Assembly: GCA_005799475.1 (NCBI GenBank)
Contig: SYGQ01000150.1
Location: 1-6,046 of the forward strand
DNA: 6,046 bases
Source of the DNA: Planctomycetia bacterium
GTDB lineage: Bacteria; Planctomycetota; Phycisphaerae; Phycisphaerales; SM1A02
Direction of reading: 5' to 3'
The notes under the pieces are model-generated. The model did no database searches. It worked only from the letters and a program-made list of their open reading frames with translations, and was not told the DNA's origin. A program made the position numbers and the translations under genes. Below are positions 1 through 4,417 of this stretch, in pieces (the stretch's first letter is position 1; every line of letters starts with the position of its first letter).

Positions 1-803
1 ACATTGAGCGTCAGTGGCGCGCCGCGCACGACTGCCCCGAGCGCGGCCATGTGCGCCTCGCAGAGATCGTTCACATTCACATAGTCGCGAATACAGGTGC
101 CGTCGGGGTTGGAGTAGTCGGTTCCCATGATGACAAACTCGTCGGCCGCACCGGACGCGGCGCGCAGGCACGCGGGAACGATGTGCGTCTCAGGCGTGTG
201 ATCTTCGCCGACGAACCCGCGTGGGTCTGACCCAATCACATTGAAGTAGCGCAGAATGGCGACGGCGAGCGTCGAGCCCGGCGCGGCGGCGTCGTCGAGG
301 ATCGCTCGCTCGCACGCGAGCTTGGACGCGCCGTAGGGGTTGATCGGGCGTTGGTCGCATGATTCGCCGATGGGGATCGAGTCCGCCGAGGGCGAGCCGT
401 AGGTTGCGCAAGTCGACGAGAACACGAGCCGCGTGGCGCCTGCACTGTGCATTGCCCGAAGGAGCGAGATCGTGCCGCCAAGGTTTACTTGCCAGTACTC
501 GAGTGGGCGCTCCATCGACTCGCCCACGAGCGCGCGTCCGGCGAAGTGCAGGACTTCGTCGATCCCGCCGTCTTGAAGGACGCGTGTCACGAGGTCGCCG
601 TCGAGGATCGAGCCGCGAACAAAGCGAAGGAGCTCGCGCGGGAACTCCCGCTGCAGTCGGTCAATCGACTCGGCGTGACCGGTCGAGAGGTCGTCGATCA
701 CGCACACCATCCGACCCGCGCGGAGCAGTTGCATCACCATGTGGGAGCCGATGTAGCCGGCGCCACCGGTGACGAGCACCTGTTTTTCGCCTGAAATCGG
801 CAT
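1..803 (-). CDS. galE: UDP-glucose 4-epimerase (3' end beyond the window)
   Basis: This enzyme interconverts UDP-glucose and UDP-galactose in the cytoplasm with tightly bound NAD, supplying galactose units for polysaccharides and feeding the Leloir pathway. I translated 267 residues from the ATG at 803 to the left edge; the family is about 330 long, so roughly 60 C-terminal residues are missing. Visible motifs are the NAD-binding TGGAGYIGSH (residues 12-21), the acidic pair D37-D38 that ends beta-2 and should hold the adenosine ribose, HFAGRALVGES (86-96), the catalytic FSSTCATYG (128-136; T131 aligns with the catalytic Ser/Thr), the YGASK catalytic Tyr157/Lys161 pair, and the late GTCIRDYVNVNDL signature. 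The start is the only ATG that gives the usual short leader before the Rossmann motif; no Shine-Dalgarno precedes it. It is divergent from the hypothetical operon at 865. Other extended SDR epimerases are possible, but the motif set fits GalE well. Confidence 0.94.
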   Translation of the reverse strand, partial: MPISGEKQVLVTGGAGYIGSHMVMQLLRAGRMVCVIDDLSTGHAESIDRLQREFPRELLRFVRGSILDGDLVTRVLQDGGIDEVLHFAGRALVGESMERPLEYWQVNLGGTISLLRAMHSAGATRLVFSSTCATYGSPSADSIPIGESCDQRPINPYGASKLACERAILDDAAAPGSTLAVAILRYFNVIGSDPRGFVGEDHTPETHIVPACLRAASGAADEFVIMGTDYSNPDGTCIRDYVNVNDLCEAHMAALGAVVRGAPLTLN

Positions 804-829
804 CGAGCGAGGCTACTGCACCAAGCGGC

Positions 830-858
830 TTGCGAGTGGACCCGCTCTCGGCGACAAT
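830..858 (+). promoter_or_regulatory. Predicted sigma70-like promoter of the 865-1466 operon
   Basis: TTGCGA (830-835) and GACAAT (853-858) are separated by 17 bases and each matches the consensus -35 or -10 at four of six positions. Transcription would begin near 864-865, practically at the ATG of the 80-aa gene, which has no Shine-Dalgarno. This would make the message leaderless. This is a by-eye prediction in a 61-base divergent spacer, and the galE promoter must lie in the same stretch or slightly beyond. I saw no comparably good minus-strand boxes. Confidence 0.35.
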
Positions 859-864
859 GTCCCC

Positions 865-1107
865 ATGACTGCACCAACCGTCGCGGCTCCACTGGGTGCC
901 GCGGCACAGGCTGAGAAGTTGCTGGCCTGTGCGCGGGACCTTGAGCGTGAACTCTTGGCCGGGGCAAAGGAAGTCTCTGAACAGGCCGCCGCGCAGGGTC
1001 GATCCGATCCGATCGAGACCGTCACCGGCATGAGCAGCCTCACCAAGGCCGCCAAGGAACTGGCCGGTCTCATCGCCGAGATCGAGGGGCGGCCGGGTAC
1101 CCGATGA
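865..1107 (+). CDS. Hypothetical 80-aa helical protein
   Basis: I do not recognise this protein. It has 80 residues, no signal peptide and no membrane segment. After an Ala/Pro-rich start (residues 1-15) it reads as two amphipathic helices: about 16-45 (alternating Leu with Arg/Glu, e.g. ACARDLERELLAGAKEVSEQ) and about 51-75 (SSLTKAAKELAGLIAEIEG), separated by the breaker GRSDP. This suggests a helical hairpin or short coiled coil that may bind a partner. The ATG at 865 was chosen because the upstream in-frame stretch back to 769 runs into galE on the other strand and a plausible promoter lies just before 865. No ribosome binding site is visible. Its stop codon overlaps the start of the next gene (ATGA, 1104-1107), so the two are probably co-translated and their products may work together. 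Function is unknown. Confidence 0.72.
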   Translation: MTAPTVAAPLGAAAQAEKLLACARDLERELLAGAKEVSEQAAAQGRSDPIETVTGMSSLTKAAKELAGLIAEIEGRPGTR

Positions 1108-1466
1108 CCACGGGGCCCACGCACGGCAGCGTCTTCGACACGCGCGATCCAGAGGCTCTGAAAGCCGCACTTGATGAAGCGTTCTCGTATCGAGGCGATG
1201 TGACGATCGTCACTCGTGACGGACGGAGCATCGAGGGCTACATCTTTGATCGACGGGTCGGCGCGTCATTGGACGCGTCATCGGTTCGGATTCTGACCGC
1301 GGCCAGTGAAGAACGGATCACGGTCGCCTACTCGGCCATCGCGTCGCTGACCTTCAGCGGGAGGGACACCGCCGCGGGCAAGAGTTGGGAGACCTGGGTG
1401 CGCCGCTACGCGCAGAAGAAACTTGCCGGCCAAGCCGCGAATATTGAGAGCGATTCGCTCGACTGA
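1104..1466 (+). CDS. Conserved-looking hypothetical 120-aa protein, possible Sm/SH3-like barrel
   Basis: No named function is recognised. A short helix (DPEALKAALDEAF, about 15-27) is followed by strand-rich sequence: YRGDVTIVTRDGRSIEGYIF (29-48), an RIL strand (62-64) and ERITVAYSAIASLTF (70-84). The pattern of glycine, then a valine-rich strand, then DGR-x-I-x-G-Y resembles the first strands of Sm-like or other SH3-type small barrels; this fold guess is mine. The end is a distinct module, GRDTAAGKSWETWVRRYAQKK (86-106), with an aromatic/basic helix and then an acidic tail. Similar small proteins seem familiar from Planctomycetes and Acidobacteria, but I cannot cite a family. The start is fixed by the ATGA overlap with the 80-aa gene; GAGGGG at 1084-1089 is too far upstream to be a normal ribosome binding site, so translational coupling is likely. 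It converges on the thiolase gene with a 23-base gap. There is no signal peptide, so it is probably cytoplasmic. Confidence 0.82.
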   Translation: MTTGPTHGSVFDTRDPEALKAALDEAFSYRGDVTIVTRDGRSIEGYIFDRRVGASLDASSVRILTAASEERITVAYSAIASLTFSGRDTAAGKSWETWVRRYAQKKLAGQAANIESDSLD

Positions 1467-1489
1467 GGCCGGAGTCCGCGCCGGGGCGG

Positions 1490-2665
1490 CTACGCCCGTT
1501 CGATGAGCATCGTGACCGCGTTGCCGCCGCCCAAGCACAGGCTGCAGATGCCGCGCCGTCCGCCCGTGCGTTGGAGGTGATGCACCAGTGTGACGAGCAC
1601 GCGCGCGCCGCTGGCTCCGATGGGATGCCCGAGCGCCACGCCGCCGCCGCCGACATTGAGTTTCTCGGCGGGAACCTTGAGGTAGTTCGCGTTCGAGAGC
1701 ACCTGCGCGGCGAAAGCTTCATTGATCTCGAAGAGGTCAATGTCGGCGACCGTGAGTCTGTGATCGGCGAGGAGCTTCTCGATGCCCAACCCGGGCGCGA
1801 AGAAGAGCTCTTTCGGTTCGACACCCACCGTGTTGGAGCCGACGATTCGCGCCATCGGCGCAGCACCCATGGCTCGCGCCGCTTCCTCAGAGGCCACGAC
1901 GAGTGCCGCCGCGCCGCTAGAAATCTGGCTCGCATTCGCCGCCGTGACCGAACCATCGGGCTTGAACGCGGGCTTCAGTTTCGCCAGACCCTCCGCGGTC
2001 GAATCCCCACGGATCCCCTCGTCCGTCTCGAGCGGGGTCTTCTGCTTGAGTTGCTCGGCTGAAAGCGGCACGATCTCGGCCTTGAACCAGCCCTCCATGG
2101 TTGCGTGGGCGGCGCGCTGGTGACTCTGCGCGCTGAATGCATCCTGCGCCGCTCGGGTGATCCCGTACTTCGTCGCGATGTGCTCAGCGGCGAAGCCCAT
2201 TCCCCAGTTCTCGAACGCGCATCGCAATCCGTCGTGTTCCATGTGGTCGAGCGCCTCAAACTTGCCAAAGCGAACGCCCGCTCTGACGCTCGCCAAGTGC
2301 GGCGCGAGATCCATGTTCTCGAAGCCGCCGGCCACGACGACTTGATTGTCGCCCGCTCGGATGGACTGCGACGCCATCATGACCGCGTGCAGCCCCGAGC
2401 CGCAGACCTTGTTGACGGTGACGGCACTCAACGACGCGGGAAGGCCCGCCTTGAGTCCCGCTTGGCGCGCTGGGTTTTGTCCAAGCCCTGCCTGAAGGAC
2501 GCATCCCATGACACACTCATCGATCCGTTCGCGCGACCCGTTGACGGCATCGAGTGCCGCACTGATGGCGAAGGCGCCGATCTGTGGGCTCGGCACCCGC
2601 ACGAAAGATCCCTGGAACTTGCCGATCGGTGTGCGGCGGGCCGAGAGGATGACAGGGGTGGGCAC
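1490..2665 (-). CDS. Acetyl-CoA C-acetyltransferase (thiolase)
   Basis: Degradative/biosynthetic thiolase of the AtoB/PhaA type, 391 residues, the usual length. The family condenses two acetyl-CoA to acetoacetyl-CoA or runs the reverse cleavage, linking to fatty acid, ketone-body, polyhydroxyalkanoate or isoprenoid metabolism. The N-terminus PTPVILSARRTPIGKFQGSF is classical. The nucleophile is C88 in VNKVCGSG, N315 lies in NEAFAAQ, H347 in GHPIGASGAR, and the acid/base C377 in CLGGGNA, so all four catalytic positions are present and spaced as in the Zoogloea enzyme (offset by one). The GTG start at 2665 was chosen because the protein begins there as the family does and CTCCTTT on the plus strand (AAAGGAG on the coding strand) sits 6 bases upstream; the frame stays open to an ATG at 2770, but that adds 35 unrelated residues and overlaps fbp. 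One oddity is NWGMG (153-157), where many relatives have NYHMG, so a glycine occupies the loop histidine position. The exact acyl-chain preference, and so atoB, phaA or fadA, cannot be decided. Confidence 0.94.
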   Translation of the reverse strand: MPTPVILSARRTPIGKFQGSFVRVPSPQIGAFAISAALDAVNGSRERIDECVMGCVLQAGLGQNPARQAGLKAGLPASLSAVTVNKVCGSGLHAVMMASQSIRAGDNQVVVAGGFENMDLAPHLASVRAGVRFGKFEALDHMEHDGLRCAFENWGMGFAAEHIATKYGITRAAQDAFSAQSHQRAAHATMEGWFKAEIVPLSAEQLKQKTPLETDEGIRGDSTAEGLAKLKPAFKPDGSVTAANASQISSGAAALVVASEEAARAMGAAPMARIVGSNTVGVEPKELFFAPGLGIEKLLADHRLTVADIDLFEINEAFAAQVLSNANYLKVPAEKLNVGGGGVALGHPIGASGARVLVTLVHHLQRTGGRRGICSLCLGGGNAVTMLIERA

Positions 2666-2671
2666 GGGGCG

Positions 2672-2678
2672 CTCCTTT
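2672..2678 (-). promoter_or_regulatory. Strong Shine-Dalgarno deciding the GTG start of the thiolase
   Basis: The coding strand reads AAAGGAG followed by six bases and GTG. It is the only near-perfect Shine-Dalgarno before a main gene in the window and favours the GTG at 2665 over the upstream ATG codons near 2770. Confidence 0.85.
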
Positions 2679-2702
2679 GGGTTCTGGCGAGAAAGATGGG
2701 AG

Positions 2703-2733
2703 ATCCTATCGCGTGGGTTCGTTTGTGGTTCAA
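2703..2733 (-). promoter_or_regulatory. Possible thiolase promoter
   Basis: On the minus strand TTGAAC (2728-2733) and TAGGAT (2703-2708) each match four of six consensus bases, with a long 19-base spacer. Transcription would start near 2696, giving a leader of about 30 bases that contains the Shine-Dalgarno. The -35 overlaps a possible fbp -10 on the other strand. By-eye prediction only. Confidence 0.3.
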
Positions 2734-2734
2734 T
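2726..2734 (+). promoter_or_regulatory. Possible extended -10 promoter of fbp
   Basis: TGGTTCAAT carries the extended TG element and a TTCAAT box (four of six matches) 14 bases before the fbp ATG. No good -35 is visible upstream. A start near 2741 would leave a leader of about 8 bases with no Shine-Dalgarno. The element overlaps the predicted thiolase -35, so the two divergent genes could compete for polymerase. Confidence 0.25.
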
Positions 2735-2748
2735 GCGGCAGAACCGCC

Positions 2749-3738
2749 ATGACGACGACGGAGCCATCAACGGGAAACCTTCTCTCGCTGCAGAGCCACA
2801 TCCTCTCGGAGGAGTCGCGCTACCCCGGTGCCGCGGGAGACTTCACCTGGATCGTCAGCGCCATCTCGCTGGCCGGCAAGGCGATCGCTCACCAAGTGCG
2901 GCGCGCGAGGCTCGAGGGGGTCTTGGGCGAACAGGGCGCGACCAATGTGCAGGGGGAATCGCAGCAACGGATGGATGTGATCGCCAACGCGATTCTCATG
3001 CGGTGCCTCGGCTCACGCGCATCGATCGCCGTCGTGGCCAGCGAAGAAGACGATCAGCCAACGATTCTCAGAAAGGGCACCGATGGCGGCAAGTACTGCG
3101 TCCTCTTCGATCCCTTGGATGGCTCGAGCACGCTCGACACCAACGGCGCGGTCGGGACGATCTTCTCGATCCTGAGAAACGATCCACTGGTGGAAAGCGC
3201 CGAAGCCACCGTCTGTCAGGTGGGGCGGCGACAGGTCGCCGCGGGGTACATCCTCTATGGTCCCTCGACGGCATTCGTCATCACCACGGGAGCGGGCGTC
3301 GATCTCTTCGAGCTCGACCCGTTCATTGGGTCATTCATTCTCGTGAAGCGGTCACTTCGGGTCCCCAGCGCGCGCAAGGTCTACTCGGTGAATGAGGCGT
3401 ACACCTCGTCGTTCCCCGCGGGATACCGGAACTACCTCGCGTGGGCGCATGCGAACAACTATTCGTCTCGGTACATCGGGAGCCTCGTCGCCGACACGCA
3501 CCGCATTCTGCTCAACGGGGGCGTCTTTATTTATCCGCCGACCGTGTCGCACCCCGATGGCAAACTGCGCCTTCTCTACGAAGCGAATCCGATCGCGATG
3601 ATCATGGAGCAGGCCGGTGGCAAGTCCTTCTGCGGCGCGACCCCGACGCTCGATGTCAACCCACGCAAACTGCATCAGCGCGTGCCGCTCGTTCTTGGGA
3701 GTGCCGACGAGGTCGATGCCGTGATGCGCCACCTCTAG
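2749..3738 (+). CDS. fbp: Class I fructose-1,6-bisphosphatase
   Basis: Hydrolyses fructose 1,6-bisphosphate to fructose 6-phosphate and phosphate in the cytoplasm, the committed step of gluconeogenesis (also used in pentose-phosphate or Calvin-type regeneration). At 329 residues it is close to the E. coli enzyme (332). Visible signatures are NVQGESQQRMDV (66-77), the metal ligands E99/E100 in ASEEDD, the DPLDGSS metal/phosphate loop (121-127, D121 and D124), the substrate motif SSRYIGSLVADTHR, and GKLRLLYEANPIAMIMEQAGG (271-291) with K272 and E278 matching the pig K274/E280 positions. An odd point is T128-L129-D130 where most family members have Asn-Ile/Leu-Asp after DPLDGSS. The ATG at 2749 gives the usual N-terminal length; the frame is open to an ATG at 2677, but those 24 residues do not look like FBPase and run through the divergent promoter region. 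It converges on the lipoprotein gene with 12 bases between stops. AMP inhibition is usual in the family but I did not verify the site. Confidence 0.96.
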   Translation: MTTTEPSTGNLLSLQSHILSEESRYPGAAGDFTWIVSAISLAGKAIAHQVRRARLEGVLGEQGATNVQGESQQRMDVIANAILMRCLGSRASIAVVASEEDDQPTILRKGTDGGKYCVLFDPLDGSSTLDTNGAVGTIFSILRNDPLVESAEATVCQVGRRQVAAGYILYGPSTAFVITTGAGVDLFELDPFIGSFILVKRSLRVPSARKVYSVNEAYTSSFPAGYRNYLAWAHANNYSSRYIGSLVADTHRILLNGGVFIYPPTVSHPDGKLRLLYEANPIAMIMEQAGGKSFCGATPTLDVNPRKLHQRVPLVLGSADEVDAVMRHL

Positions 3739-3750
3739 CGCGCCGGCTCG

Positions 3751-4131
3751 TCACTCGGTGCCGAAGTCAAATCGCCGCATCGACGCGAACCGGGACTTCC
3801 ATCGTTCGACGAGGGCCGTGTGGTTCGCGTGCACGAGATACGCCTGATAGGCGGACCGGTCCGCGAAGACAACCTCGACGGCAAGGTCGTAGTTCGAGTC
3901 CACCGCGGCGCGACCGGTGTCAACATGGCGGCCGCACGAATATCCGATGACGCCCGGGATCGGCTTGAGCAGCTTGTCGCAGTCGTCCTTGAGACTCGTG
4001 GATTCGCCGTGGTCCTTGAGTTCGATGAACAGGAGATGGTGAATCGCAGTCGGGGAACTTTTCGCGGCGCAACCCGCGAGCACAACGGCCGCAAGAGCAA
4101 GCGAGAACAAAGCCCCCGCCGAAGCGCGCAT
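3751..4131 (-). CDS. Dabb-domain (dimeric alpha-beta barrel) lipoprotein
   Basis: A 126-residue exported protein. Residues 1-21 form a lipoprotein signal peptide: MR, a hydrophobic stretch (AGALFSLALAAVVLAG) and lipobox LAGC with C21 as the lipidated residue; Ala at +2 predicts outer-membrane rather than inner-membrane retention if the usual sorting rule applies here. Residues about 29-126 look like a Dabb (stress-responsive alpha-beta barrel) domain: first strand IHHLLFIELKD (30-40), the helix and IPGVIGYSCGRHV (58-70), YDLAVEVVFAD (81-91), AYQAYLVHANH (94-104, the H-x-x-H helix signature) and the closing RRFDF strand. Such domains dimerise as ferredoxin-like barrels; the substrate is unknown. 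The ATG at 4131 is chosen because the signal peptide starts there; the frame is open to 4296 but the added 55 residues are not protein-like. There is no Shine-Dalgarno. It lies downstream of nrdJ on the same strand, but the 286-base gap and its own TTGACA suggest separate transcription. Confidence 0.85.
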   Translation of the reverse strand: MRASAGALFSLALAAVVLAGCAAKSSPTAIHHLLFIELKDHGESTSLKDDCDKLLKPIPGVIGYSCGRHVDTGRAAVDSNYDLAVEVVFADRSAYQAYLVHANHTALVERWKSRFASMRRFDFGTE

Positions 4132-4151
4132 GCGCGACGGCGGGGGCACGG

Positions 4152-4179
4152 ATTCAGGATCCGTCCTGGATCCTGTCAA
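4152..4179 (-). promoter_or_regulatory. Predicted promoter of the lipoprotein gene
   Basis: On the minus strand a perfect consensus -35, TTGACA (4174-4179), is followed after 16 bases by CTGAAT (4152-4157), a three-of-six -10. A start near 4145 would leave a leader of about 13 bases before the ATG at 4131. The strong -35 and the position support it; the -10 is weak, which together with the inverted repeat in the spacer would suit a regulated promoter. Confidence 0.45.
4155..4175. repeat. Perfect inverted repeat CAGGATCC-N5-GGATCCTG
   Basis: Two perfect 8-base arms (4155-4162 and 4168-4175) flank the 5-base centre GTCCT. The repeat fills the spacer between the -35 and -10 boxes of the lipoprotein promoter and overlaps both by a few bases, the classical place for a repressor or MerR-type activator operator. 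It could alternatively fold as a hairpin, but no T-run follows on either strand, so a terminator is less likely. Confidence 0.6.
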
Positions 4180-4216
4180 CAATCGCAGTGGCCAGGCCTG
4201 AGGTCGGTCACCCTGG

Positions 4217-4252
4217 TTCAGCCGGGTTCTCCCCGCCGGCAGGGGGCTGGAA
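4217..4252. repeat. GC-rich imperfect inverted repeat
   Basis: TTCAGCC (4217-4223) pairs with GGCTGGAA (4245-4252) with one bulged base, enclosing a second pairing of CCCC (4231-4234) with GGGG (4242-4245 or adjacent) around GCCGGC. The outer and inner stems compete for G4245. It is noncoding, and I cannot assign it to a known RNA family. It may be a transcript-end structure or a chance product of high GC. Confidence 0.3.
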
Positions 4253-4354
4253 TTCACCCGTTCCGTGCGTATCCAGCCAGTGCAAGGAAGATCCATTCAC
4301 TCGCCAACCGTACAGCTCACTCAGGGCCTGAACCACTGCGATACTTGGTGCACC

Positions 4355-4380
4355 CATGGCACGGTCGGAGGATTGCCATG
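4355..4380. repeat. Seven-base stem-loop downstream of nrdJ
   Basis: CATGGCA (4355-4361) and TGCCATG (4374-4380) are perfect arms around a 12-base loop, 37 bases past the nrdJ stop on the minus strand. No T-run follows, so it is not a standard intrinsic terminator, though it could protect the nrdJ 3' end. Read on the plus strand, the loop contains GGAGGA and the 3' arm ends in an ATG that opens a 34-codon frame. Confidence 0.45.
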
Positions 4381-4417
4381 CCGTGGATGCGGGAGGAAGA
4401 ACGCCAAGGCTTCGTCA

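Larger units (their letters stand above)
4132..4417. other. 286-base intergenic region between nrdJ and the lipoprotein gene
   Basis: No convincing gene of ordinary size is present. It holds the predicted lipoprotein promoter with a perfect 8-base inverted repeat (4155-4175), a GC-rich imperfect inverted repeat (4217-4252) and a 7-base stem-loop (4355-4380) just past the nrdJ stop. I looked for tRNA, SRP RNA (core GGAAGGAAGCAGCC-like) and a hairpin followed by a T-run and found none. The nrdJ message must end here or read through. Confidence 0.7.

Noticed and set aside
661..1170. 169-codon minus-strand frame crossing galE start and the hypothetical operon
   Set aside because: It overlaps two better-supported genes and its translation is Arg/Gly-rich shadow sequence with no domain.
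1440..1489. Bidirectional terminator between the operon and the thiolase
   Set aside because: Only a 5-base stem (GAGCG/CGCTC at 1448-1460, inside coding sequence) and a 4-base stem at 1476-1489 were found, with no T-run.
2677..2748. Upstream ATG extending fbp by 24 residues
   Set aside because: The extension does not resemble FBPase, overlaps the thiolase Shine-Dalgarno region and lacks its own ribosome binding site.
2105..2752. 215-codon plus-strand frame antisense to the thiolase
   Set aside because: It lies opposite a gene with complete catalytic motifs; the composition is typical of an antisense shadow in GC-rich DNA.
2508..3395. 295-codon plus-strand frame overlapping fbp
   Set aside because: It is an out-of-frame reading of fbp, whose own frame carries every FBPase motif.
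4132..4296. N-terminal extension of the lipoprotein frame to an upstream ATG
   Set aside because: The added 55 residues would bury the signal peptide inside the protein and they cover the predicted promoter.
4180..4350. Signal recognition particle RNA or tRNA in the intergenic region
   Set aside because: GGTTC-like fragments occur, but neither the SRP tetraloop core nor a foldable tRNA cloverleaf is present on either strand.
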